Shown here piece by piece: positions 1-8,122 of a stretch of DNA of 64,000 nucleotides; position 1 is the stretch's first letter, and each line of letters opens with the position of its first letter. The notes beneath the pieces were generated by a model. That model saw nothing but the letters and a program-made list of their open reading frames with translations. It was not told where the DNA came from and ran no database searches. A program made the translations under genes and the position numbers. Origin of the DNA: Paracoccaceae bacterium. GTDB lineage: Bacteria > Pseudomonadota > Alphaproteobacteria > Rhodobacterales > Rhodobacteraceae. The stretch lies in the NCBI GenBank assembly GCA_002708925.1, contig PAPN01000021.1:1-64000 (forward strand). The letters are read 5' to 3'.

Positions 1-1061
1 AAGAAAATCGGAATCGTCAGCAGGATCATCGACAGGCTGTCCATCACGCAGCCGAACACCAGATACAGCGCCAGAATCAGCGTCAGGATCACCCAGGGGC
101 TCAGGCCCAGGCCAACCACCCATTCAGACAGCGCCTGCGGCACCTGGCTTTGCGCCAGAAACCCATTGTAGAACCCCGCGCCCAGCACGATGAAGAAGAT
201 CATGGCCGTGCCGCGTGCGGTGGCGATGAAGCTTTCGGTCAGGGTGATCTTGGTCAGCCCGCCATTCAGAAAAGCAATCAGCCCGGTGCCGAACGCCCCC
301 ACTGCGGCGCCCTCGGTCGGGGTGAAAATCCCCATGTAGATCCCGCCAACCACGGCCAGAAACACCAGCAGCACAGGCCAGACATCGGCCAGCGCGCGGA
401 ACCGTTCGGCCATGGGCTGAGGCTGACGCACACCAGCCGAGCCAGGATGCATCCGCACATACAAAGAGATCGTGATCATATAGCCGACAGCCGCAAGAAT
501 GCCCGGAATGAACGCCGCCAGGAACAGTTTGGCGATGTTTTGCTCGGTCAGGATGGCGTAGATCACCAAAATCACCGACGGCGGGATCAGAATGCCCAGC
601 GTACCGCCCGCAGCCAGCGTGGCGGTGGAAAAACCGCCCGAATAGCCATAGCGGCGCAGCTCGGGCAGGGCGACCTGGCTCATGGTGGCGGCCGTGGCCA
701 GCGACGATCCGCAGATCGAGCCAAAACCCGCACAGGCCCCAACCGCGGCCATGGCAACGCCGCCACGACGATGGCCCAGGAAGGCCTCGGCGGCTTTGAA
801 CAGCGCCTGGCTCATCCCGCCCAGCGTGGCGAAATGGCCCATCAGAATGAACATCGGCACGATCGACAGCGAATAGCTGGAGAAGGTCGAGTATGTCTCG
901 GTTTTCAGCTTGGCCAGCGCCACGTTCCAGCCGTTGTTGATCAGATACAGCCCCACCAGGCCGGTCAGGAACATCGACAGCCCGATCGGCACCCGCAGAA
1001 AGATCATCACCAGCAGGATCGGAAAGGACAGAAGCCCGATTTCAAGATTGCTCAGGTCCAT
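1..1061 (-). CDS. dctM: TRAP transporter large permease DctM (3' end off window)
   Basis: Large membrane subunit of a tripartite ATP-independent periplasmic (TRAP) importer, which drives solute uptake with an ion gradient. The frame reads MDLSNLEIGLLSFPILLVM and stays open to the left edge (about 353 codons). A full DctM has about 430 residues, so the C-terminal 75-85 are missing. Family signatures are visible: a GSICGSSLATAATMSQVALP-type segment, GTLGILIPPSV, and close to the edge GCVMDSLSMILLTIPIF. The ATG overlaps the dctQ stop by one base (TGATG), so translation is probably coupled. Hydrophobic segments run throughout. Substrate is not readable from this subunit; see the isomerase and MarR gene upstream. 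Confidence 0.93.
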   Translation of the reverse strand, partial: MDLSNLEIGLLSFPILLVMIFLRVPIGLSMFLTGLVGLYLINNGWNVALAKLKTETYSTFSSYSLSIVPMFILMGHFATLGGMSQALFKAAEAFLGHRRGGVAMAAVGACAGFGSICGSSLATAATMSQVALPELRRYGYSGGFSTATLAAGGTLGILIPPSVILVIYAILTEQNIAKLFLAAFIPGILAAVGYMITISLYVRMHPGSAGVRQPQPMAERFRALADVWPVLLVFLAVVGGIYMGIFTPTEGAAVGAFGTGLIAFLNGGLTKITLTESFIATARGTAMIFFIVLGAGFYNGFLAQSQVPQALSEWVVGLGLSPWVILTLILALYLVFGCVMDSLSMILLTIPIF

Positions 1062-1642
1062 CAATGGTCTGCCCCTCCGACATGAATGATTGTGCGGTCG
1101 GTAAAGAACTCGGCGATCCGCACGAAAGCCATGTACACCGCAACAAGCGCGGACACGCAGGCCGCAAACAGGCTGGCGGCATAGGCCCACCAGATCGGGA
1201 ATTGCAGCAAGAAGGTGGTCTCATTGTACCGCATCTTCGATTGCATCCCCTCATAAAGACGCCAGGCGATCAGGATCAGCACGGCGGCAAACAGGATCTC
1301 GACGATCATCTGAATGAAGCGGTTCGCCTTCACCGGAAGGGCCGAGGTAAAGATATCCACCGAGGCATGGCCCCCAGTGATTTGACAAAGCGGGATGAAG
1401 GCGAAAATGGCGAAGGCAATCCCGGCCTCCACGATTTCGAAATCCCCCAAGACCGGGCCGATTCCGGTATCCAGAACGGTCTGTGCGAAATCCCCCAGAA
1501 CGGCCTGAGCAAAGCCCGAGTGGAACAGGGTATTCAAAGACCGGCCCAGAACCGACACACAGGTCAGCAGCACCAGAAGGGTCAGGATGATCCCCCCCAG
1601 GATTGCCATGAACCGCGCGAGTTTGTTCATGAACTGTTGCAT
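1061..1642 (-). CDS. dctQ: TRAP transporter small permease DctQ
   Basis: Small membrane subunit of the TRAP importer. The 193-aa protein begins MQQFMNKLARFMAILGG and has four predicted hydrophobic segments, as usual for DctQ, with the family-like 'GGHASVDIFTS' stretch between the second and third. I chose the ATG at 1642 because GAGGAAATAC precedes it at proper spacing. An upstream in-frame ATG at 1684 would add 14 residues and lies inside a hairpin region. It follows dctP in the same operon and overlaps dctM by one base. Confidence 0.9.
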   Translation of the reverse strand: MQQFMNKLARFMAILGGIILTLLVLLTCVSVLGRSLNTLFHSGFAQAVLGDFAQTVLDTGIGPVLGDFEIVEAGIAFAIFAFIPLCQITGGHASVDIFTSALPVKANRFIQMIVEILFAAVLILIAWRLYEGMQSKMRYNETTFLLQFPIWWAYAASLFAACVSALVAVYMAFVRIAEFFTDRTIIHVGGADH

Positions 1643-1681
1643 GTATTTCCTCGTCCTTGATGGAGCAGGGTAAAGCGACAT

Positions 1682-1705
1682 CACGGCGGGATCATACCCG
1701 CCGTG
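1682..1705. promoter_or_regulatory. Intercistronic hairpin between dctP and dctQ
   Basis: A perfect 9-bp inverted repeat (CACGGCGGG / CCCGCCGTG) with a 6-base loop lies just after the dctP stop and ahead of the dctQ ribosome binding site. On the transcribed strand it lacks a U-tract, so it looks less like a full terminator than like a stem that stabilises the upstream dctP mRNA end, or attenuates readthrough so that the binding protein outnumbers the permease. The functional reading is inference. Confidence 0.6.
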
Positions 1706-1729
1706 GTCTTTTGCTTCGATGCCAGAGGC

Positions 1730-2764
1730 TTAGTTGGTGTGCTTTGCGGTCAGCGCCTTGGCCTGATCCAGCAGCGCCTGGCCGTCATAGCCTTTGCCGT
1801 CCATCTCAGCGACCCAGTCGGCCTCTTGGCTAGCGGCAGCGTCTTTCCAAACCTGAACCTGCTCGGGCGTCAGGGTGATGATGTTATTGCCGTTTGCAAC
1901 AGCCGCAGCACGCGAAGGCGCATCCGAGGCCGCCATGGTTTTGCCGGCCCAAGCGGACACATCAGCCCCCGAATTGGCGTCGATGATCGCCTTCAGATCG
2001 TCGGACATGGCTTCGTATTTGTCACGGTTCATCGCAAAGATGAAAGTGGTGGTATACAGCGATGCGTCACCGAATTCGGTGTGGTTGCCCACCAGCTCTG
2101 GCACTTTCAGTGCGCCGGTGACTTCCCACGGAATAACGGTGGCGTCGATCACGCCTTTGGACAGGGCCTCGGGCACGGCGGGAACCGGCATACCAACGGG
2201 GGTTGCGCCCAGTTCGGTGAAGAACTTGTTGGTCACGCGGGTCGGCGCACGCAGTTTGACACCGTTCAGATCAGCCGGTGCGGTGATCGGCTTTTTCGAG
2301 TGGATCAGCCCAGGGCCGTGCACCCACAGAGCGATGACTTTGAAGGGAGCGTATTCCTTCTGCATCATGTTTGCCTCGGCATATTCGTAATATGCGCGGC
2401 TGGCCGCTTCGGCGTTGGTCATCATAAAGGGCAGCTCGAACGCTTCGCCCTGGGGGAACCGGCCGGGGGTGTAGCCCGCGACGGTCCAGACGATATCGGC
2501 AATGCCGTCTTCCAGCTGGCCGATCAGATGCGGGGGCTTCCCGCCCAGCTGCATCGAGGGGTAACGCTCGATCTTGATACGCCCTTCGGACTCGGCCTCG
2601 ATCTTGTCGGCCCAGACGTCCAGGATCAGCTTTGGCACGTTGGCCTGGGCTGGCAGGAACTGGTGCATTTTCAGCGTCACTTCCTGTGCGTAAGCGGTTG
2701 CAGCCGTGCCGGCCACAAGGGCCGCAGCTGCTGCCGTACGCAGAGCAAATTTCATAAGTTTCAT
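1730..2764 (-). CDS. dctP: TRAP transporter substrate-binding protein DctP
   Basis: Periplasmic binding protein of the TRAP importer, 344 aa from the chosen ATG. The start at 2764 is preceded by GGGAGGTAAGACC, a strong Shine-Dalgarno; an upstream in-frame start would disrupt the signal peptide. Residues 1 to about 26 (MKLMKFALRTAAAAALVAG... ending ATAYA) form a Sec signal peptide cut before QEVTLKMHQFLP. The DctP fold is supported by 'GRIKIERYPSMQLGG' and 'LNGVKLRAP' with the conserved Arg that binds substrate carboxylates. It sits between the GST-type isomerase and the permeases. The ligand is probably an organic acid and, from context, possibly an aromatic or ring-cleavage acid (inference). 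Confidence 0.93.
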   Translation of the reverse strand: MKLMKFALRTAAAAALVAGTAATAYAQEVTLKMHQFLPAQANVPKLILDVWADKIEAESEGRIKIERYPSMQLGGKPPHLIGQLEDGIADIVWTVAGYTPGRFPQGEAFELPFMMTNAEAASRAYYEYAEANMMQKEYAPFKVIALWVHGPGLIHSKKPITAPADLNGVKLRAPTRVTNKFFTELGATPVGMPVPAVPEALSKGVIDATVIPWEVTGALKVPELVGNHTEFGDASLYTTTFIFAMNRDKYEAMSDDLKAIIDANSGADVSAWAGKTMAASDAPSRAAAVANGNNIITLTPEQVQVWKDAAASQEADWVAEMDGKGYDGQALLDQAKALTAKHTN

Positions 2765-2857
2765 GGTCTTACCTCCCGTGGTTAAGATCGTAGACAGGCC
2801 CAAATACGGGCCCGCATGACTGGGGCAAGTGGCGGCTCTCCTCTGCCGCCGGCTTAC

Positions 2858-3499
2858 CTATGTTTCGAAATCGGGCTGCTCCTTGGGGTGCGCGGCCGCG
2901 AAAGCCCGATTTGATTGACACTGTTTATAAATCGCATTGATACGCGACAGATGCGAAATATCAACATTGAAACGCTCGGCCGAGAAAACCTGCGGCACCA
3001 GACAGATGTCGGCCAGCGTCGGCTCATCGCCAAAGCAATAGGCGGCTTCGGGGTGCTTTTGCAGGATGTCCTCGCAGGCTTGCAGCCCGTCGCCCAGCCA
3101 GCGCGCCAGCCAGGCGTTCACCGCGTCCTCGTCCTGCGCCAGATCGTTGCGCAGATATTGCAGCACCCGCAGGTTTTGCAGCGGATGGATTTCGCAGGCA
3201 ATGACCTGGGCAAAGGCGCGGACCTGAGCGCGCAAATCCTTGTCTGCTGGGATCAGCCGGGCCCCGCCATAGGTTTCGTCCAGCCATTCGATGATCGCCA
3301 GAGATTGATACAGCTCTTGCCCGTCATCGGTGATCAGCGCAGGCACCAGTTTTTGAGGGTTCACTGCGGCGAACTGGGGCGTTTTGTGATCGCCGCTTTT
3401 CAGGTGGATGCTTTCAAAGTCATAGTCCAGCCCCTTCAGATTGAAGGCGATGCGGCAACGATATGCCGACGAGCTGCGAAAATAGCCAAGAAAGCGCAT
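2858..3499 (-). CDS. maiA: Zeta-class GST: maleylacetoacetate / maleylpyruvate isomerase
   Basis: Glutathione-dependent cis-trans isomerase of the zeta GST family, 213 aa. It acts after ring cleavage, converting maleylacetoacetate (homogentisate route) or maleylpyruvate (gentisate route) to the fumaryl isomer. The N-terminal 'FRSSSAYRCRIAFNLKG' carries the SSSxxCR-type glutathione-activation motif of the zeta class; 'KLVPALITDDG' and 'YQSLAIIEWLDE' complete the thioredoxin-like domain, followed by an all-helical domain with 'LADICLVPQV'. The start at 3499 follows GAGGCCC; an upstream frame extension is unlikely. It heads the TRAP operon and faces a MarR gene. No dioxygenase or hydrolase is visible here, so which of the two isomerases it is stays open. 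Confidence 0.85.
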   Translation of the reverse strand: MRFLGYFRSSSAYRCRIAFNLKGLDYDFESIHLKSGDHKTPQFAAVNPQKLVPALITDDGQELYQSLAIIEWLDETYGGARLIPADKDLRAQVRAFAQVIACEIHPLQNLRVLQYLRNDLAQDEDAVNAWLARWLGDGLQACEDILQKHPEAAYCFGDEPTLADICLVPQVFSAERFNVDISHLSRINAIYKQCQSNRAFAAAHPKEQPDFET

Positions 3500-3669
3500 G
3501 GGCCTCAGGTCTCCGTCAGATGTCCGGGGAAGCAGATCGGTTGTCCCGTGGGGCATTTGCCATAGGCGCGCAACCTTCGCGAAACAGCGGGTTGCGATTC
3601 CTGTCGTGCAATGGCCAATTGGGGCAACACGGGTCCTTCCTCCCTAGGATTTGTGTTGGTCCGTTATTC

Positions 3670-3685
3670 GATATGTATGCATATC
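3670..3685. promoter_or_regulatory. Palindrome GATATG-TATG-CATATC in maiA-marR intergenic region
   Basis: A perfect inverted repeat with 6-bp arms and a 4-bp centre, in an AT-rich patch between the divergent isomerase and MarR genes. MarR proteins usually bind such 16-20 bp palindromes in divergent promoters. This is the better of two candidate operators here; binding is inferred. Confidence 0.5.
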
Positions 3686-3748
3686 ATTATGGGTCATGTC
3701 AATTGTCGTTAACATGGAAACCAGGGTAACGCCACTCTTTACAAAACC

Positions 3749-3760
3749 GACCATACGGTC
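3749..3760. promoter_or_regulatory. Palindrome GACC-ATAC-GGTC upstream of marR
   Basis: A 4+4 bp inverted repeat 26 bp ahead of the marR start codon, where an autoregulatory operator could block transcription. The arms are short, so chance is possible. Confidence 0.3.
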
Positions 3761-3786
3761 AGCAATAACGAAAAACCAGAGGAAAA

Positions 3787-4218
3787 ATGGCCAAGTTTCA
3801 CGAAATGCCAGGGCACCTTGCCCGCCGCGCGCACCAGGTTTCGACGGCGTTGTTTCACGAACACATGACCCGCGAAGGCATTGATATTACACCTTTTCAA
3901 TTCGCCGCCCTATCCGCGATAAAGCTGCAACCCGGCCTGGATCAGGCCACCGTCGCATCCTGGACGGCCTGTGACCGGGCAACGATCGGCGGGGTCGTGG
4001 ATCGGCTGGAAGAGAAGGGGTATGTCAAACGCACGGTATCCAAGAAAGACCGCCGCGCACGGGTGCTGCACCTGACTGATTCGGGGGCGGACATCCTGGC
4101 ACAGGTCGAGGACATCGCCCGGATCATCCAGGATGAGATCACCATGGGGCTTAGCGAAGACGAGAAGAAAACGCTTGTGCGGCTGCTGCAACGGGTCAGT
4201 GAAAACGACCCGAAATAA
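3787..4218 (+). CDS. MarR family transcriptional regulator
   Basis: 143-aa winged-helix repressor of the MarR family. The DNA-binding core runs from about residue 38 to 105: 'ITPFQFAALSAI', the recognition helix region 'CDRATIGGVVDRLEEKGYVKR', and the beta-wing 'SKKDRRARVLHLTDSG', where Asp-Arg-Arg-Ala-Arg is the family hallmark. The ends form the dimerisation helices. The ATG follows GAGGAAAA. It is divergent from the isomerase/TRAP operon with palindromes between, so it most likely represses that operon until an aromatic-acid ligand binds. It converges on the ABC binding-protein gene, with a shared terminator between. Confidence 0.92.
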   Translation: MAKFHEMPGHLARRAHQVSTALFHEHMTREGIDITPFQFAALSAIKLQPGLDQATVASWTACDRATIGGVVDRLEEKGYVKRTVSKKDRRARVLHLTDSGADILAQVEDIARIIQDEITMGLSEDEKKTLVRLLQRVSENDPK

Positions 4219-4220
4219 GC

Positions 4221-4248
4221 AAAAGGCCGACCCAGAGGGGCCGGCCTT
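4221..4248. terminator. Bidirectional terminator between marR and ABC binding protein gene
   Basis: Inverted repeat AAGGCCG ... CGGCCTT starting a few bases after the marR stop, with A's on the left flank. It can serve both convergent transcripts. Confidence 0.65.
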
Positions 4249-4271
4249 CGCCATACAAAACGCATCGGGGA

Positions 4272-5261
4272 TCAGTTCAGCGCTTTGTCCGTGATCATGT
4301 GGGTCCAGGCGCCCTCGGGGGCTTTGGAAATCACCGGGTCCGACCCGCCCGACAGCAACGAGGCCACGGTGCGTTCGTAATCCGCCGGATCCAGCGCGCC
4401 GTTCGAGCCAGCGGTCAGCTTGGCAACTTCGCCCATCATGCGGATCTGGTGCTCTTCGGTCTGCGCGCCCGAGGCATCGTTATCCAGCACGATCATGGCC
4501 GCATCTGTGGGGTTCTCTTCGGCCCATTTCCAGCCCTTCATCGAGGCCCGGACGAATTTCACCATCTTCTCAACGAAAGCGGGATCGTTCAGGTTTTCCT
4601 CTAGCACGTACATGCCGTCCTCAAGCGTGGCGACGCCCTGATCTTCGTATTTGAAAACAACCAGATCGTCGGGCGACAGGCCCGCGTCGATGATCTGCCA
4701 GTATTCGTTATACGTCATGGTTGATACGCAGGCCGCCTGGCCTTGCAGAATCGGATCGACGTTGAACCCCTGTTTCAGCACGGTCACGCCACCTTCAGAG
4801 CCATCAGTCGCCAGGCCCAGTTTGCTCATCCAGCTAAGGAAAGGATATTCGTTCCCGAAGAACCAGACGCCCAGGGTTTTACCCGCAAAATCGGCAGGGG
4901 TTTCAACTCCCGCGTCCTTCCGGCAGGTCAGCATCATCCCCGAGGATTTGAACGGCTGCGCGATATTCACCAGCGGCAGGCCCTTTTCACGCGACGCCAG
5001 CGCCGAGGGCATCCAGTCCAGCACCACATCCGCGCCGCCCCCTGCAATCACCTGAGCAGGCGCAATATCCGGACCGCCGGGTTTGATCGTGACATCTAGG
5101 CCCTCTTCTTCATAAAACCCTTTATCCAGCGCCACATAATAACCCGCAAACTGAGCCTGCGTGACCCATTTCAGCTGCAACGTCACCTCATCCGCCGCCT
5201 GGGCCATCCCGCCCCACAGCGCCAGGGCGGCAACGCCCAGCGATTTCACCATGGTTTTCAT
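4272..5261 (-). CDS. ABC transporter substrate-binding protein, NMT1/THI5-like
   Basis: Periplasmic binding protein of 329 aa, last gene of the pyrimidine-catabolism operon. Residues 1-22 form a signal peptide (MKTMVKSLGVAALALWGGMAQA) followed by 'EVTLQLKWVTQAQFAGYYVA', the typical opening of NMT1/THI5-like proteins that bind pyrimidine-type or related small ligands. 'VWFFGNEYPFLSWM' and 'MTYNEYWQIIDAGL' are typical of the family. A strong AGGAGAG precedes the ATG. With the two permeases and ATPase upstream it makes a complete importer. Given the enzymes in the same operon, the ligand may be uracil, thymine, a dihydropyrimidine or a hydantoin; this is inference from linkage. Confidence 0.88.
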   Translation of the reverse strand: MKTMVKSLGVAALALWGGMAQAADEVTLQLKWVTQAQFAGYYVALDKGFYEEEGLDVTIKPGGPDIAPAQVIAGGGADVVLDWMPSALASREKGLPLVNIAQPFKSSGMMLTCRKDAGVETPADFAGKTLGVWFFGNEYPFLSWMSKLGLATDGSEGGVTVLKQGFNVDPILQGQAACVSTMTYNEYWQIIDAGLSPDDLVVFKYEDQGVATLEDGMYVLEENLNDPAFVEKMVKFVRASMKGWKWAEENPTDAAMIVLDNDASGAQTEEHQIRMMGEVAKLTAGSNGALDPADYERTVASLLSGGSDPVISKAPEGAWTHMITDKALN

Positions 5262-5300
5262 TTCATACTCTCCTAGTTGATTATTCGTTGATTTCTGTGC

Positions 5301-6143
5301 TCAGCCTCGCTGTGACGGGTGCCAGAAGGTCACTGCTTTTTCCAACAGCGCGACCCCGCCGTAAAATGCGGATCCCACAATGGCGGCGACAACGATCTCG
5401 GCCCAGACCAGATCCAGCGCCAGCTGCCCCACACTTGTGGAAATCCGAAATCCCATCCCCTTGATCGGAGACCCGAAGAATTCAGCCACGATTGCCCCGA
5501 TCAGCGCCAGAGTCGTGGCAATTTTCAACCCATTGAAGATGAACGGCATCGCTGCGGGCAGGCGCAGCTTCAACAGCGTTGTCCAATAGCCGGACGCATA
5601 AGTCCGCATCAGATCACGCTGCATCGAGTCCGTCGCCTGTAGCCCCTCGACCGTGTTCACCAGCATCGGGAAAAACACCATAACCACAACCACAGCGGCC
5701 TTTGACTGCCAGTCAAAGCCGAACCACATCACCAGAATAGGCGCCATCCCGATAATCGGCAGCGCAGCCACAAAATTGCCCACAGGCAGCAATCCCCGCT
5801 GCAAGAACGGGAACCGATCCACAACCACAGCCATGACAAAAGCCCCGCCGCAACCGATGACATAGCCGCTCAGCGCGCCCTTCAGCACGGTTTGCACAAA
5901 ATCCTCCCACAGGATGCCGGTCGAGGCCGCAAACCGCAGCGCAATCGCGCTGGGGGCGGGCAGCAACACAGGCGATATCCCAAAACCGCGCACCACGGAT
6001 TCCCAGATCAGAATGATAGTCACCCCAAAAAGGATGGGCACCGCCAGAGATGTGGCCCGGCTGCGCGGCAGACGCGACAACCAGATGTTCAGCCCCCATC
6101 CGGCCACCCAAACGATCCCCCCAAAGACAATCCAGCCCATCAT
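5301..6143 (-). CDS. ABC transporter permease (SsuC/ThiX-like)
   Basis: 280-aa inner-membrane permease with about six membrane segments. The cytoplasmic coupling loop contains 'MRTYASGYWTTLLKLRLPAAMPFIFNGLK', the EAA-type motif of the NitT/TauT/Ssu permease family. It overlaps the upstream permease by 4 bp (ATGA) and lies 39 bp before the binding-protein gene. Two different permeases in one operon suggest a heterodimeric channel. Confidence 0.88.
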   Translation of the reverse strand: MMGWIVFGGIVWVAGWGLNIWLSRLPRSRATSLAVPILFGVTIILIWESVVRGFGISPVLLPAPSAIALRFAASTGILWEDFVQTVLKGALSGYVIGCGGAFVMAVVVDRFPFLQRGLLPVGNFVAALPIIGMAPILVMWFGFDWQSKAAVVVVMVFFPMLVNTVEGLQATDSMQRDLMRTYASGYWTTLLKLRLPAAMPFIFNGLKIATTLALIGAIVAEFFGSPIKGMGFRISTSVGQLALDLVWAEIVVAAIVGSAFYGGVALLEKAVTFWHPSQRG

Positions 6144-7003
6144 GCCATCCCCATCCGCTTCAGTGTTATCCGCTGGATCACACCAATGATCGCCACCAGA
6201 CAGGCCGCCAAAGCCGCCGCCATGATCAGCGCGCTCCAGATCTGAATGGTCTGCCCATAATAAGAGCCAGCCAGCAAACGCGCGCCCAGACCAGCCACAG
6301 CCCCCGTCGGCAGCTCGCCAACAATGGCCCCCACCAAAGACGCCGCCATCGCAATCTTAAGCGAAGCAAACAGATAGGGCATCGAGCTGGGCAATCGTAG
6401 CTTCCAAAACTCCTGCCCGCCACTCGCGCTCCAGGTTTTCATCTGGTCCAGCTGCATCACGCCAGGGCTGCGTAAACCCTTGACCATGCCCACAACGACC
6501 GGAAAAAACGACAGATACATGGAGATGATCGCCTTGGGCAAAAGCCCCGAGATCCCCACCGCGTTCAGCACAACAATGATCATCGGCGCAATTGCAAGAA
6601 TGGGGATCGTCTGGCTGGCGATGACCCAGGGCATCACGCTCATGTCCATCACCCGGTTATAGACGATCCCAACGGCCAGCCCGATTCCCAGCACCGTTCC
6701 CAGCACAAACCCCAACATGGTCGAGCTCAGCGTGATCCCCGCATGATAAATCAGCGAGCGCTTCGAAGTCACCTTCTTCTGAACCGTGGTCTTCCATATC
6801 TCGGCCCCAACCTGATGCGGCGCAGGCAGCTTGGGCTTTTTCTGGCTCCAGGTCTCCACCACAAGCTCCGAAAAGCTCAACTCCACCTGGCCCCGCTTGG
6901 CCTGATCATAAGCCCAGGGCGCGTTCAGCGCGACAGCCACCCCATACCAAAGCGCAAAGATCACTGCCACGACCGTCACAACAGGAATAAACGCCCTCTT
7001 CAT
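6140..7003 (-). CDS. ABC transporter permease (SsuC/ThiX-like)
   Basis: 287-aa membrane permease, paralogous to the neighbouring one. 'MKTWSASGGQEFWKLRLPSSMPYLFASLKIAMAAS' is the EAA coupling motif. There is a long periplasmic stretch (about residues 28-75) after the first membrane segment. Its ATG at 7003 lies 15 bp after a copy of the GAGTATTT...AAAGAAG element, whose purine-rich end may act as part of the ribosome binding region. The 246-bp gap to the ATPase gene is unusual for an operon and holds an inverted pair of that element. Confidence 0.88.
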   Translation of the reverse strand: MKRAFIPVVTVVAVIFALWYGVAVALNAPWAYDQAKRGQVELSFSELVVETWSQKKPKLPAPHQVGAEIWKTTVQKKVTSKRSLIYHAGITLSSTMLGFVLGTVLGIGLAVGIVYNRVMDMSVMPWVIASQTIPILAIAPMIIVVLNAVGISGLLPKAIISMYLSFFPVVVGMVKGLRSPGVMQLDQMKTWSASGGQEFWKLRLPSSMPYLFASLKIAMAASLVGAIVGELPTGAVAGLGARLLAGSYYGQTIQIWSALIMAAALAACLVAIIGVIQRITLKRMGMA

Positions 7004-7018
7004 GCCCGCGCCCCCCCT

Positions 7019-7050
7019 GCTTCTTTGCTCCGTAAATACTCAACTGCACC
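7019..7050 (-). repeat. Recurrent GAGTATTT...AAAGAAG element, copy 1
   Basis: On the minus strand this reads GGTGCAGT, then TGAGTATTT, seven bases, then GCAAAGAAGC, ending 15 bp before the permease ATG. It closely matches the copy ahead of dgcA (59289-59320), including the GGTGCAGT lead-in. Confidence 0.75.
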
Positions 7051-7072
7051 ACAGTGCCGCACGCGCAATTTT

Positions 7073-7098
7073 TTGAGTATTTTAAGAGCAAAGAAAGG
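7073..7098 (+). repeat. Recurrent GAGTATTT...AAAGAAG element, copy 2
   Basis: Plus-strand copy TGAGTATTTTAAGAGCAAAG followed by AAAGG. It is inverted relative to copy 1, 19 of 24 positions complementary, so the two could pair into a long stem with about a 30-base loop. Confidence 0.75.
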
Positions 7099-7249
7099 AA
7101 TTGGTGTTTTTCTACCTCCACGGTACAGGCTGGAGAGCCGATGACCGTGAGCGAAGAAGGGGCCCGCGTCCTTAACCCAAGCGCGGGGAGATCGCGGGGG
7201 GTGGCTTGCAACAAGCGCCCCTCGTGGCTCGGATTGGAGACAGCGCTTC

Positions 7250-8032
7250 TTAGTCATCATAAGCATGTCCTGCGCGCAGGCCATCACGGACGCGATGGGC
7301 GATCTCCAGAAATTCAGGCGTGTCGCGGATGTCCAGAGGACGCTCGCGTGGCAGGGGGCTTTCGATCACGTCCGTGATCCGGCCGGGGCGCGGGGACATC
7401 ACCACAATTTTAGTGGATAGGTAGACCGCCTCGGGGATCGAGTGCGTCACGAAACCGATGGTCTTGTTCGTGCGAGCCCACAGGTGCAGCAATTGTTCAT
7501 TCAGGTGATCGCGCACAATCTCGTCAAGCGCGCCAAAGGGTTCGTCCATCAGCAGAATATCCGCATCGAACGCCAGCGCCCGTGCGATCGAGGCACGTTG
7601 CTGCATCCCTCCGGACAGCTGCCAGGGGAATTTTTTCTCGAATCCGGCCAGTTCGACCAGTTCCAGCACGCGCTCGACGCGTGTGTCCTGATCGGCCTTA
7701 TCATAGCCCATGATTTCCAGCGGAAGGCGGATATTCCCGCCGATGGTGCGCCACGGATACAGGCCCGCGTGTTGGAACACATATCCATAGGCCCGCGATT
7801 TACGTGCCTCTTCGGGCGTTACGCCATTGACCAGGATCGAGCCGGCCGTGGGCGTTTCCAGATCCGCCATCACTCGCAAGAACGTGGTTTTGCCGCAGCC
7901 CGATGGGCCGATGAAACTGACGAAATCGCCCTTTTCGATCTCCAGGTTCACGTCTTGCAGCGCGTGTACGGGCCCGTCATTCGTCTGAAAGGTCAGGTTC
8001 AGACCCTTTGCGCTGATTACAGTTTCGGTCAT
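7250..8032 (-). CDS. ABC transporter ATP-binding protein (SsuB/TauB-like)
   Basis: 260-aa nucleotide-binding subunit of the importer. Walker A GPSGCGKTT (about 42-50), Q-loop 'YVFQHAGLYPWRT', signature LSGGMQQR, Walker B ILLMDEPFGALD and switch-His 'FVTHSIPEA' are all intact, so the ATPase should be active. Family resemblance is to the nitrate/taurine/sulfonate group that pairs with NMT1/THI5-like binding proteins. It follows dihydropyrimidinase in the same direction. Confidence 0.93.
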   Translation of the reverse strand: MTETVISAKGLNLTFQTNDGPVHALQDVNLEIEKGDFVSFIGPSGCGKTTFLRVMADLETPTAGSILVNGVTPEEARKSRAYGYVFQHAGLYPWRTIGGNIRLPLEIMGYDKADQDTRVERVLELVELAGFEKKFPWQLSGGMQQRASIARALAFDADILLMDEPFGALDEIVRDHLNEQLLHLWARTNKTIGFVTHSIPEAVYLSTKIVVMSPRPGRITDVIESPLPRERPLDIRDTPEFLEIAHRVRDGLRAGHAYDD

Positions 8033-8122
8033 ACGTCCCCAGTGCTCCGTTGCCGTGATGGTTTCACGGTCTGTCGTGTCGTCTTTGTCTGCGCCCCGGC
8101 CAAAAGCCGGAGCGCCGGTTTC

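Noticed and set aside
3749-3760. GACC-ATAC-GGTC considered as a third RutR box
   Set aside because: The arms differ from TTTACCA/TGGTAAA, the centre has four bases, and it sits ahead of the MarR gene on the far side of the importer; more likely a MarR site, if anything.
8040-8122. GC-rich inverted repeats between hydA and the ABC ATPase as a terminator
   Set aside because: Stems are short and imperfect and no T-run follows on the transcribed strand. Readthrough into the importer genes is more likely.
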